A stretch of 64,000 nt of DNA. Origin: Malania oleifera (Eukaryota; Streptophyta; Magnoliopsida; Santalales; Ximeniaceae). The notes beneath the pieces were generated by a model. That model made no database searches. It was not told where the DNA came from and saw only the letters and a program-made list of their open reading frames with translations. Positions within the stretch are counted from its first letter, which is position 1; each line of letters starts with the position of its first letter. Shown one piece after another: positions 11,192-22,269 of this stretch. The stretch covers positions 14,601,936 through 14,665,935 of the forward strand of contig NC_080422.1 of the NCBI RefSeq assembly GCF_029873635.1. Direction: 5' to 3'. Made by a program: the position numbers and the translations under genes.

Positions 11192-12969
11192 ATGGCATAA
11201 ATAGTAGTAGCTCCCTTTGGTGAGAGTCAATCCTCAACTAGGTCACCTATTTTTTTTGGATTAAATTATACCTTCTGGAAGCAACGAATGAGAATCTACC
11301 TTCAAACTATGGACTGGAAGGTATGGAACGTTGTAACAAATGGAAATTTAATATCCACTAAGCTAGTTGATGGAAAATAAGTACCTAAAGAAGATAAAAA
11401 ACTAAATGACTCAGATTATAAAATGTTGCAAATTAACTCAAGTACAATAAACGCTTTATACCGTGCACTTGATGCAAATGAGTTCAATAGAGTAATGGCA
11501 TGTAAAACAGCCAAAGAGATTTGGGATAAATTAGAAGTAACCTATGAAGGCACAGTAGATGTTAGGGAAAGTACAATCGATATGTTGACCAGTGAATATG
11601 AAGCCTTTAGGATGAATTTCGATGAAAGTATAACAAGCATGTACACTAGGTTCACCCATATCATAAACTCATTAAGTGTCTTAGGAAAAACTTATTCCAC
11701 CCATGAGATGATCTGTAAAATTCTAAGAGCACCTCCACCTATTTGGGAACCAAAAGCCACAGCCATTACGGAAGGAAGAAATCTTAAAACAACTTCCTTA
11801 GATGAACTCATAGGATCTCTTCTAACCTATAAAATGATGTTGAAAGAAAGAAGCACTGAAAACAAACATAAGAAGTCTATAGCTCTAAAAGCTTTGAAAG
11901 AATATTCAAGTGAGGAAGATAATGAATCTAGTGAATTAGAAGATGAGAACTTAGCACTCATAACTAAAAGACTTGGAAAATTCTTAAGGAGAAACCAAAA
12001 ATTCACTAGAAAATTTAATGGATCAAAAGTTGAAAAAAAAAAAAAGGAAAGTAATAAAAAAGAATACAAAAACAAAAATGATCCTCCCACTTGCTATCAT
12101 TGTAAAAAGGTCGGGCACATCAAACTGGAATGCCCACAACTAAAGAAGGACAAGAAGAAAAAGAAGCCTGCAATGAAGGCAACTTGGGATGATACTAGTT
12201 CGAGTGAATTGGAAAGTGAACCAAGTGATCGAGAAATAGCAAACATGTGCTTCATGGTGCATAACGAAGAGGTAAACTCTTATTATCCCCTTTTTGAAGA
12301 TTCGTGTAATGAATCTTGCAGTAATTCGTGTGAAAGTATGTCCTCTTACAAAGAACTTCAAAATGAATTACTCTTTCTACATAACAAGTTTATTAAAGTC
12401 TCAAAAATGAACATTAGCTTGAAATAACAAAACGAGGCACTTAAAAATCAACTTGAATCTGCAAAACTTGTTGAAAAAGAAAAAGACTTAAAAATTGAAG
12501 AACTTGAGAAGAAAATAGATAATTTATCTGAAAAACTAGCTAAGTCTCAAGAGAATGAAGATAGTAAGAAAATGTAAGAAATGAATGATCTCAAAAACCA
12601 AATTCTAGAGAAAGAAAAGGTGATCTACAACTTTACCAGAGGTAAGAATAATTTTGAAAAATGGTAGGATAACAAAGGATGGCAAACAACAAAGAAGGAA
12701 TTTGATATAATGGAGTCTCAAACAAAAGAAAGAAAAACTTGTATATGAGATATTTTGTAAATCAATCTAAATATTATGCAAGTACTTCATCAACAAATAT
12801 TCATGAGCAGACCACTTGCCACATGTGCAAAAAGAAAGGACACATAATGTTTAATTGTCCACTTAAGAAAAAGTATACTAAAGTAAAAAATGAGTGGAAG
12901 ATAAATGCTAAAAATAAACAAAATTTAAAGAAAATTAAGAAGGTTTGGGTTCCAAAAGTAACAACTTGA
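11192..12969 (+). pseudogene. Copia gag (broken)
   Basis: The likely start is the ATG at 11192, but codon 3 is TAA and another in-frame TAA lies near 11379. The longest open part is 11423-12427. The capsid-like region contains YTFWKQRMRIYLQ and WDKLEVTYEG. A CCHC zinc knuckle (CYHCKKVGHIKLEC, about 12092-12133) is followed by a charged segment with coiled-coil character (about 12430-12600). After a frame change a second knuckle appears (CHMCKKKGHIMFNC, about 12820-12861). The product would be the nucleocapsid-capsid protein packaging element RNA. The stops and frameshift make it non-functional. Confidence 0.88.
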
Positions 12970-12983
12970 ATCCTTTCTTGTAG

Positions 12984-15900
12984 GTTTGCTTTAGGACCAT
13001 TCCATCTAAGGATAAATGGTACTTGGACAGTGGATGTTCAAGGCATATGACGGGAGATAAATCTAAGTTCACCTCTCTCACTCCAAAGGATGGAGGATTT
13101 GTAACCTTCAGTGATAATGCAAAAGGCAAGATCATCGGAATAGGTAAAATAAGTAAAGACTTTTCATTTTCTATAGATGATGTCTTGTTAGTAGATGGTC
13201 TAATGCATAATTTACTAAGTATTAGTCAACTTAGCGACAAAGGATGTGAAATAATATTTAAGAGAGACAAATGCATAATACGAGATTCTAAGAATCAAAA
13301 AACATTATTCTCTACACTTAGAATGAACAATGTTTATTGTATAAATTTTGATAGTTTAATCTCTCAAGACATAACTTGTCTAGTAGCCATGAGTGAAAAT
13401 AGTTGGTTTTGGCATAGGAGGTTAGGACATGCTAGCATGGATCTTATATCCAAGCTCTCTAAAAGGAATTTAGTTAAAGGCTTACAGAAAACAAAAGTTA
13501 TCAAAGATAAAGTGTGTGATGCTTGTCAATTAGGAAAACAAACCAAGAAAAATTTCAAAAAGAAGAAACATATATCAACTAGTAGACCTCTAGAACTCAT
13601 ACACTTAGACTTATTTAGTCCTACTAAAACCCAAAGTTTAGGAGGAAAACAATACGCCTTTGTAATTGTTGATGATTACTCAAGATACACGTGGGTGTTG
13701 TTCCTAGCTAACAAAGAAGAAGCTTGCAACTCATTAATCACTTTATGTAAGAAGCTTCAAAATGAGAAAGGGTATTATGTCTCAAATATTAGAAGTGACC
13801 AAGGAAGAGAATTTAAGAATCAAAATGTTGAAAATTTTTGTAATGAATAGGACATAAATCACAACTTTTCGGCACCTAGAACCCCACAACAAAATGAAGT
13901 TGTGGAAAGGGAAAATAGAACCCTCCAAGAAATGGCAAAGACCATGCTTAATGAAAATGACTTACCCAAATATTTTTGGGCCGAAACTGTAAATACAACT
14001 AACTATATAATTAATAGGGTCTCCATTAGATCAAACCTAAAAAAAACACCTTATGAATTGTGGAAAGGAAGAAGGCCTAACATAAAGTACTTTCATGCTT
14101 TTGGATGTAAGTGTTTCGTCCTAAATAACAAAGACAACTTAGGAAAATTTGATGCCAAATCGGATGAAGATATTTTCTTAGGATACTCCACAAATAGTAA
14201 AGCCTATAGAGTCTACAATAAAAGAACTCTAACCATAATTGAATCAATTCACGTAGACTTTGATGAATCTAGCCCTCTTTCAAGAGAGGTTAAAAATGAA
14301 GAAAAAGATGATGTATTCAAAAAGGAGGATGAGGTAGAAGTCAAGGAGGAAAATGAAATAATCGAAGAAAAGTCAAAAGATGAACTCACATAGAAAATAT
14401 GGAATTTCCAAAAGAATGGAAATATAAGAAAGATCACCCTCAAGAACAAATTATAGGTGAACCATCTAGAGGTGTGATTACTAGATCTTAACTAAAGAAC
14501 CTTTGCAATCATTATGCATTCCTATCCCAAAATGAACCTAAAGATATTGAAGAAGCCCTTAAGGATGAATCTTGGATAGTTGCAATGCAAAAGGAATTAA
14601 ACCAATTTGAAAGAAGTCAAGTATGGAAATTAGTACCCAAATCGGAAAATCATTCGATCATAGGAACTAAATGGATATATAGAAATAAAAAAGATGAAAA
14701 TGGTATAATTACTAGAAACAAAGCTAGACTTGTAGCAAAGGGGTACAATCAAGAAGAAGGAATATACTATGATGAAACCTTTGCCCCTGTAGCTAGAATG
14801 GAAGCTATTAGAATGTTGTTAGCCTATGCTTCCTACAAAGAGTTTAAGTTATACCATATGGATGTTAAAAGTGCATTCTTGAATGGATATATCAATGAAG
14901 AGGTATATGTTGAACAACCTCCTGGTTTTGAGGATATTGAAAATCCTAACCATGTATTTAGACTAACTAAGGCTTTGTATGGACTTAAACAGACCCCTAG
15001 GGCTTGGTACGAAAGACTTAGTGAATTTCTAATTGAGAAGAGATTTTTAAGAGGACAAATTTATAGCACCTTGTTTATTAAAAACAAGGAAAATAATATA
15101 CTTTTAGTTCAAATCTACGTAGATGATATAATATTTGGTGCTACAAATAAACATCTATGTAAAGAATTTGCAAAATGTATGCAAGAAGAATTTGAAATGA
15201 GCTTGATGGGAGAATTAAACTATTTTCTTGGACTGCAAATTAAACAAGCAAAAAATGAGACTTTTATAAGTCAAACAAAATATATAAAAGATATGATACA
15301 AAAATTTAGTATGGAAAATAGTAAACCCATAGGCACACCTATGAGTACCTCCATCAGTCTAGATAAAGATGAAAAGGGAAAATTCATAGACACAAAGCAC
15401 TATAGAGGTATGATTGGAAGTCTATTATATCTAACAGCTAGTAGACCCGATATAATGTTTAGTGTGTGTATGTGTGCACGTTTTCAATTAGCACCTAAGG
15501 AATCACACCAAATTGCTGTTAAAGAATCCTAAGATACTTAATAGGCACAATGGACTTAGGACTATGGTATCCTAAAGACACCGATTTTGAAATGATCAGT
15601 TATTCAGATGCGGATTATACCGATTGTAAGATAGATAGAAAAAGTACAAGTGGCACATGCCACTTTTTAGGAAGATCTTTAGTTTCGTGGTTTTTTAAGA
15701 AACAAAATTTCGTGGCTTTGTCAACTGCTGAGGCCGAATATGTAACAGCTGGTAGTTGTTGTGCACAAACTCTTTACATGAAACAACAATTAAGAGATTT
15801 TAATTTAAACTACACAATTGTACCAATTAAGTGTGATAACACGAGTGTGATTAACATATCTAAAAATCTTATTTCACACTTAAGAACAAAGCACATTGAC

Positions 15901-16053
15901 ATAAGACACCACTTCCTAAGAGATCATGTTCAAAAAGAAGACATAAATCTGGAATTCATCAATACAAATGACCAATGGGCTGATATCTTTATTAAACCAC
16001 TCTCAAAAGATAGATTTATAACCATAAGAAGAGAACTTGGTCTAGATTTATAA
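12984..16053 (+). pseudogene. Copia pol: protease-integrase-RT-RNase H (broken)
   Basis: The protease motif WYLDSGCSRHM is at about 13017-13050. The integrase has the HHCC zinc region (HRRLGH near 13413; CDACQLGKQ near 13517) and catalytic residues in HLDLFSP (near 13602), RSDQGREF (near 13792) and VERENRTL (near 13902). One TAG at 13848-13850 cuts the integrase just before the catalytic glutamate. The RT (14585-15532) keeps YVDD at 15116-15127 and motifs such as [12 protein letters not shown] and [14 protein letters not shown]. RNase H (15550-16053) has YSDADYTDCKIDRKSTSG and STAEAEY. Frame changes lie before 14585 and between 15532 and 15550, so the polyprotein cannot be made intact. Confidence 0.93.
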
Positions 16054-16075
16054 CCATAAGAAGAGAACTTGGTCT
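16012..16075 (+). repeat. Perfect 32-bp tandem duplication at the pol 3' end
   Basis: Two back-to-back identical copies beginning AGATTTATAACCATAAG and ending GAACTTGGTCT. The pol frame ends inside the second copy (stop at 16051-16053), so the duplication created the present C-terminus. Confidence 0.9.
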
Positions 16076-16824
16076 ACTATATAGTAGAGACGTAAACTAA
16101 AAAGAACCAGACTTAAAGAAATATCTACAATCTCTAGGGTCACCTAGGGTTTGTCTCTTTTAAGTGATCAAAATTTTTTTTGGCATGTACTTTAATGTGT
16201 TGTATAATTCAACATTGAGTTTGAATTGCTTTCCTTGTCTCTTAGGCTCATGAAATGTGATATGCAGCTTGCTACATGTGGATGTTTGAAAAAATTGGTG
16301 TCTTTAAATTAATATTTTTGAAAATCTAATCATCAAAATTACTAAGTTGAGCACCATATTGTGATTGAAAATTCAAAAAATGTCACAACACATATGAAAG
16401 AAGAATGCCTAATTTGAAATATGACGTTGATTCTTGGCATGATTGAGGAGTGTGTGGTCATATGTACATTTTAATGTTTACCCTTTTTGATTGATGTCAA
16501 AAGGGGGAGTAGTATTTGAGCAAAATCTTGGCATGATTGCGAGCTTGATGGGCATGATAAAGATTAAATTGATTGAAAACATGATAAAGCAAGCATGATA
16601 TTGATAGCATGATTTTGAAACTTAAGCATGTTGAGTATGATTAGAATGAAAAATTTGAGCAATGAGAAAATTGAGCAATGAGCATGATTGGACTTGAATA
16701 TACAAATAGTTAAAGAAATGCTTATTGTAAGGGGGAGTAGAATAAAGCAAGTTGTAAGGGGGAGATTTTTTACGCTTATTCATATTTTTTACTCCTCATT
16801 TGTCATCATCAAAAAGGGGGAGAT
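16054..16824 (+). other. Copia 3' untranslated region with multiplied polypurine tracts
   Basis: There is no convincing coding sequence. It contains four AAGGGGGAG-type purine tracts (16501-16509, 16729-16738, 16756-16764 and the one next to the LTR at 16811-16824) and a cluster of CATGAT words (16430-16690). Multiplied polypurine tracts are a known trait of Sireviruses. Confidence 0.8.
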
Positions 16825-19136
16825 TGTTGATCTAACTGGAGTTTTCAATCCTATGATGATAACAAAATGAAGGATGATTTAACATATGGTGTTAAGTGAT
16901 GTGTTTTAGGTAAAAGAACTCTCAAGGTTGATAGGTTGAAGCTCAATGTTAATCTAGTGAAAGCTCCTCAGAATATTGAAAGAAATGAACGACAAATGAA
17001 GAAGTTTAAGGGCAAGCAAACCCAAAGTCAAAAGTGAACCTCAAAAGGTTGAAGGACGCTGAAGGATTTAAGAAGACCATAATTACAAGAACTGTTGTAA
17101 GTACTTCAAAACCAAATGTCATTTAGATATGTGAAACTCTTATAAAAACAAAAGAAACTAAGAAACACTTTGTTTAAAGAGCTTAAAACATGTTTTTGAA
17201 ATCAAAGTAACAAAAGTCTTAGAGGAAGGAAAATTTTCAAAATAAAAAGAGAGTTTCTGATAAGCCATGCACTTGACATACGACTGTCTGTCTATGGATA
17301 GATGATTGGTAAGTTAAGGGGTTTAATTAAAGTGTTCTGAGTTTAAAATTTTAACTATGACAGACGACTGCCTATGTTCAAGCAGACGACTGCTAGTATT
17401 TTGGGTTTAAATTTTAACTATGACAGATGACTGCCATGTCGTGGCAGACGACTGCCACGCGGAGCAAATTTCAGATCTCAACGGGAAGCTTCTTTTAAAA
17501 TTTTGAATTTCAAAATTTAGTCAACAATTTTAATGTTTTTTCAAAGTTTACCTAATTTGATGTGGATGTTGATCTTTCAAAATTTTGAATTTCAAAATTT
17601 AATCAACAATTTAATGTTTTTTCAAAGTTTACCTAATTTGATATGGATGTTGACCTTTTAAAATTTTGAATTTCAAAATTTAGTCAACAATTTAATGTTT
17701 TTTCAAAGTTTACCTAATTTGATATGGATGTTGATCTTTCAAAATTTTGAATTTCAAAATTTAGTCAACAATTTAATGTTTTTTCAAAATTTACCTAATT
17801 TGATGTGGATGTTGTTCTTTTAAAATTTTGAATTCCAAAATTTAGTCAACAATTTAATGTTTTTTCAAAATTTACCTAATTTGATGTGGACGTTGATCTT
17901 TTAAATTGCTTATAAATACATCTTTGGGTAATGAAAAAACATGATAGAGAAAACACAAGAAAAGAGAGAAATTAGACAAAATTTGAAATTCATCTTGTGC
18001 TGAAATTCTCCTGAAGTTCTTCTTTGCTCACATCTTTTGCTGGAGAGGAATTTTATAATTTTGGTAGATTGAAAATATCAAAGTTTGGTTCCGGGTTGCA
18101 ATTCTATTTTTCTTTTAAATGAACCATTAGTGACTTCTAAAAACTTTAGAGCTTCATATATTCTATTTTGCTTTGGTTTTTTGAAGTACAATTTACATCT
18201 CAATTTGCACAACCTGCTCTAAATTTTAAGAGTATTTTTTGTGCACATAATTTATATTATATTCTTGTAGATTGTGACGATTCCAAGTTTGCTGGATCGT
18301 TGGTTAGGCGAGAGATTATCGCTTAGAGATGTGCTGCTCTAGCCTTCTGAAGGAGTGTGTAAAGGTATTGTTCCACCCAGTAAAGGAACATGTTTAGTGA
18401 ATCCTTTGGTGGTTTTGCCAAAGGCGAGGACATATGCTGTGTTGAAGTCAAACCTCGTAAAATCCTGTGTCTCACTCTCTCTTTCCCTTACTCTTTATTT
18501 TCAGCATGTATATATTACGTGGATGGTTTAAATTTGAAATCATATACACTACGTATATTTGGAAATCAAACAAACTTAAATTTTAATTTTGATTTGGGTT
18601 GCAGAAACCGAAAGAGAGTACGTTGGTTACACCATACTTTGCGAAAACCATACGGGAGTACGTTACTTGGTTAAAACACCCAAAGAAAATTAACTAAAAG
18701 TTTACTTGAATTATGAATTTTGGGAAGAGTGTGGATGTGTGGTTGTAAATCATATAAAAGAAGAAAATTTATTTTAACAAGCATATCATTCACCTACAGA
18801 GCTTGATTCATATTTATAAGGCATACATAAACAAACAACCATCCTAATTTCTTACTGCTGTATATCTTAATTTTGGTTTGGTTGTTTGCTTTCAAATTGT
18901 GTTTGATTAGTTTGAATAGTATGGTTGATTGAAAGGTTGATTGGTGATTTAGTTATTTAAGTGCTCGTGTTGTTTATTGTATAAAAGAAACCAAGTTATT
19001 GTGTGTTTGACAAATTAAACAAACAAGTAAACGAATTAGTTAAACAATAAAAGAAGTTAAGTATTCTTAAAAGGAATTAAAAAGAAAGTTTTTAAATTCC
19101 CAATTCACCCCCCCTTGGGAAGCTATCCTAATTTCA
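16825..19136 (+). repeat. 3' LTR of Copia element
   Basis: 2312 bp from TGTTGATCTAACTGGAG to CTATCCTAATTTCA, followed by the GAAGA target duplication. It carries the same five-copy ~80-bp array (about 17500-17903). Relative to the 5' LTR it has extra GACGACTG copies near 17380-17460. Confidence 0.95.
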
Positions 19137-19141
19137 GAAGA

Positions 19142-19766
19142 GGTATTAAATATATTTTTGATCAACAACATTATTTCCAACATAATTTTACAATATACAT
19201 ATTTATCTGAAACTAAATGCCGTAAAATAGTAAATATATTTTCATAAAATCCTGACTTAGTTTGTCACCTTACCTGATTACTGAAAAGCTCCTACAAATT
19301 CTAATCTTACACCCGCAGGGTTCTTTGTTCAACACCCTTAAAACAACAGCTCCCTGAACAAAATTTCAGTATTTCTTTGACTACTACATTTTCTACAACT
19401 TGAGGAAAGTCAAATAATAATTAAAAAGTCTTATCTTGAATTTGGGATGGAGTTTGAGTTAGCCCCACCAACGATCCACTCCAGTAGACTTGAAGAGAAC
19501 TTCCCCAAGAGTGTCGTGGCAACTTCGGATCGTCGATCCGGGGAAGAATGGAAGCAGAATCTTAGAGAGAAAGGAGAGGGGACGAACAGGAGAGAGAGAG
19601 GGAAATTCTGCATGAAAATTCTGCACTGAAAACTGAGTTTGAGCTATTTATATACTTACACTCGTCGACAAGGCTCGACGAAGAAGGTTCGTCGACAAAT
19701 GCTTATTCCTCGTCGACAAAATTCAGAACTGAAAATATCCTCTCAGTATCTTCTCGTCGATGAGAC
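19142..19766 (-). mobile_element. Inverted T1 LTR, 5' segment (continues 7944-8884)
   Basis: It resumes the LTR split by the Copia element. Order on the minus strand: GTCGACGA-type dyads (19650-19760), TATA region (near 19645), leader, and the conserved stretch around 19260-19350 (ACCTGATTACTGAAAAGCTC). The LTR start is missing; similarity stops near 19766. Confidence 0.78.
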
Positions 19767-20380
19767 CGTAACTGACGATTACAATTTGCGCATTGTGTTG
19801 GATGCACACTGCATAGGTACGACATATTTAACTGCGCAGTTATATGTCGAAATCATTCTTCAAATTGGTGTCGCCGCAGATAGGCAAACGAGAACGTCTG
19901 CCGAGCATGTGGTTGAAGCGGAGGAAGACACCCAACAGACACGTCATTATGATATGACTGCGGATGAAAGTATTGAACCATACACGTCATAACTGTGCAG
20001 TTATGAGTACGTGTTCAGTCTGTCAGCACTGTATGCGCCTTCGAGTGCAGCTGATATTCCAGGACCGTCCAGTAGATCGGCTGACGTCCCATCTAACTCT
20101 GCTGCCACCCAATCAATGTCATTTTTATTGGACGAAATTTTTAGTGGGGAGAAGGTCAATGCACTCGCTATGCCGCCTCGTTCTCGTCTAGAGACATCAT
20201 ATCAGTTCTCTCCGCATGCGCTTCACAATGATGATGATTACGCAGTACCTCTTGGCGGAGATGATCCATGTATAGGACGACGGGACATGACACCTGATGG
20301 AGATGACCAACAGGGAGAGGGCAGATGTAGACGACAGCCACCATAACCCCGGAGACGACCTCGCTGCGGCACCGAGTAGT
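19767..20380 (+). pseudogene. Coding-like scrap, possible plant mobile domain (PMD) tail
   Basis: The base composition is more GC-rich and coding-like than its surroundings. The open frame from about 20011 has Ser/Ala/Pro-rich and acidic stretches, and after one stop it ends RRQPP, PRRRPRCGTE. That basic, Cys-Gly-Thr ending resembles the C-terminus of transposon-borne plant mobile domain proteins, but I see no PMD core. It lacks a 5' end and has stops between open segments. Identity is uncertain. Confidence 0.35.
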
Positions 20381-20384
20381 ATAG

Positions 20385-20528
20385 CATTATTTTTATTTCA
20401 TTTGTATATCATTGATTATTTTTATTTCATTTGTATAGCATTGATTATTTTTATTTCATTTATATATTATTAATTATTTTCATTTCATTTGTATAACATT
20501 TGATTATTTTTATTTCATTTGTACCTTT
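20385..20528 (+). repeat. Minisatellite, ~31-bp unit, ~4.5 copies
   Basis: Tandem units of ATTATTTTTATTTCATTTG followed by TATAGCATTG with small changes, directly after the coding-like scrap. Confidence 0.88.
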
Positions 20529-20580
20529 ATGTGTCTTGTACACACTTCATATAATATTATCAAGAATGACATTTAAGAAA

Positions 20581-20785
20581 CCCCCAGGGTATGGTTCAGG
20601 TGGTAGTGCGGGCTGCGGGAGTGTCTTTCACGAGGTCAGGTGTTCAAACCCTCCCGGTCTCGTTTCCGCCCCTGGACTCCTGAATTTACCCTCCCTTTGG
20701 AGTTGTGGGATCAACTTCAAGGGGCATTAGTCACGTCGACCGTAAAATGGACGCGTGGATACCCAGTACGTATTCCAAAAAAAAA
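20581..20785 (+). mobile_element. tRNA-derived SINE
   Basis: About 205 bp with pol III promoter-like boxes: an A-box-like TGGTTCAGGTGG near 20592 and a B-box-like GTGTTCAAACCC near 20640. It ends in a poly(A) tail. A 19-bp target duplication AAGAATGACATTTAAGAAA flanks it (20562-20580 and 20786-20804, sharing part of the tail). This is the signature of LINE-machinery retroposition. It is not a functional tRNA: there is no cloverleaf beyond the boxes. Confidence 0.9.
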
Positions 20786-20804
20786 AAGAATGACATTTAA
20801 GAAA

Positions 20805-20913
20805 TGAAAACTTTGAAAAAAAAAAACTTATATGATTTTATCCAACATAAGCACTATGTTTTCATTATGAAATTTAAAAAGTTGTTTCTTGTTTATTTCA
20901 TGTTGAAATTTAT

Positions 20914-20952
<39 letters not shown>

Positions 20953-22020
20953 CACCATCACATATTATATGATGTCTACTTATATTTATCTTAAGTTACC
21001 AATCATTACATTGTGATGCAATTCAAATGTACTTACGGTAAGTTATCTGTATAAATGGACTTTTATGAATACTTATTTATAAGATATTTTCGTACTTTCA
21101 CGTGTAAAATATGTATGTCAAAGTGAGATGTGAAATATACACAAATAGTGAGGGTGAGAACATGGTTAACCCAACAACTTAGATTTCCGAATAAAATTTG
21201 GTGTCTACAATATATATGTGCACTCTCATAATTTTTTTTTTTTTTTTTAAATTTGACTATTGCAATGAATAACATTTAATCCGTTCATATTGTTTTAAGA
21301 AGCATTATAAGTAAAGAAAAAAAAAAAAAAAAACCTAAAACATGATAATTGTTAAAGAAGAAGAAACTAAAAAATTTCATTCATATGATTTTTGCTTAGT
21401 TCTATATGTTTGGATATTAAACTAGATTAACAATTCATTCAATTAGATGGAAAAATATTTTATAATTTTTTTTAAAATTATAAATTAAAACACATTTTGA
21501 GTTATTAACTTCGAATTAGAATACTTTAATTTTTTAATTGTATATGATGCATTTTTAATTTAAAATATATATGGTATATCTCGCAGGACCAAGCTCAAGA
21601 TTTATGTGAGATTTAATCGAAGGAGAAATGGCGCCTGAATGGGCAAAACAAATCTCGCAGGACCAAGTTGCGAGATTTGCCACGCGTAAGCTTACAGGTC
21701 ATCTCCAAAGAAAATCTCGTAACTTGGTTCTGCGAGAATTTTTCGCCCACCTTGCCACACTTCACCACTAGAAACGCTACATGTTTAAATATCGCAACAA
21801 CAAACTGCGAGATTACATAAGTATTAAACTGAAATTTTTTTTCCCAAATAAAGTATTATTTAATATTTTATTTTAAATTAATAATAAACGGAGGAAAAAC
21901 TCATGGCATCAGTTTGTTCTAGCCATAAGAAAAGAATTGTCTCTAACTTCATGCCAAAGACAGAATCATTGGCCGTTCAAGCGAGCAGAATGCCAAGTGA
22001 ACGGTGATGGGCAGTGGAAG
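20805..22020. other. AT-rich intergenic region upstream of PDX1.2-like gene
   Basis: No gene is seen. It contains a (TA)n run (about 20916-20949), poly(T) and poly(A) tracts (21234-21248, 21318-21333), and a cluster of GCGAGATTT inverted repeats (21578-21815) described separately. Confidence 0.7.
21578..21815. repeat. Clustered inverted repeats (CTCGCA / TGCGAG)
   Basis: Two near-complementary arms, 21650-21678 and 21712-21740, can pair with two substitutions and one extra base across a ~33-bp loop. Each arm is itself a small dyad (AAATCTCGCA, about 9 bases, TGCGAGATTT). Partial related copies occur at 21578-21616 and 21790-21815. Confidence 0.8.
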
Positions 22021-22053
22021 GCGCCATGGAAGCATAGAGCGCCGAACACAGCC

Positions 22054-22061
22054 GAAGTTTC
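22054..22061 (+). promoter_or_regulatory. Two-unit heat shock element candidate
   Basis: GAAGTTTC fits GAAnnTTC, two inverted heat shock factor units with correct 5-bp phasing, about 95 bp upstream of the TATA box of the PDX1.2-like gene. Confidence 0.45.
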
Positions 22062-22094
22062 TACACTTTCATCCTCACCGACCTTCCCCACTTC

Positions 22095-22107
22095 GAAGGT
22101 TCTCGAA
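22095..22107 (+). promoter_or_regulatory. Perfect three-unit heat shock element
   Basis: GAAGGTTCTCGAA is an exact GAAnnTTCnnGAA trimer, the minimal strong site for heat shock factors. It lies 40 bp upstream of the TATA box and 163 bp upstream of the start codon. Heat induction through HSFA1 is known for Arabidopsis PDX1.2. Function here is inferred. Confidence 0.7.
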
Positions 22108-22147
22108 CTCCCTCTTGCCGTGTCCATTTCTTCTCCCACTCCTCTTC

Positions 22148-22155
22148 TATATAAT
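22148..22155 (+). promoter_or_regulatory. TATA box of PDX1.2-like gene
   Basis: TATATAAT lies 115 bp upstream of the ATG at 22270, a fit for a 5' leader of roughly 80-90 bases. Its presence inside the longer open frame starting at 21937 argues that the upstream in-frame extension is promoter, not protein. Confidence 0.65.
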
Positions 22156-22269
22156 CTGTTCAAGATTGCAGAAAGGGACCATCCTAATCGACTCAGACTT
22201 GTTTTCTGCATCTTCTGGGAGATCCCTTCGCTAATTTCTTCAGTCAGGCAATTTCACGAACACTTGGCC

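Larger units (their letters stand above)
8885..19136 (+). mobile_element. Full-length Sirevirus-like Ty1/Copia retrotransposon
   Basis: Complete element of 10,252 bp with two LTRs, an initiator-Met primer site, gag, protease-integrase-RT-RNase H order (Copia order, integrase before RT), repeated polypurine tracts, and a perfect 5-bp target duplication GAAGA (8880-8884 and 19137-19141). Gag has a coiled-coil-like segment and CCHC knuckles. Long LTRs and repeated polypurine tracts fit the Sirevirus (SIRE/Maximus) lineage. It is non-autonomous now: gag and pol carry in-frame stops and frame changes. The LTRs differ at many visible positions and by about 60 bp in length, so the insertion is not recent. 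It split an inverted T1 LTR. Confidence 0.95.

Noticed and set aside
20581..20660. Possible tRNA gene from A-box and B-box matches
   Set aside because: No cloverleaf or anticodon arm can be formed; the poly(A) tail and 19-bp target duplication show it is a SINE.
21937..22269. In-frame N-terminal extension of the PDX1.2-like gene
   Set aside because: It would include the heat shock element and TATA box, and the family N-terminus begins at 22270 in a strong start context.
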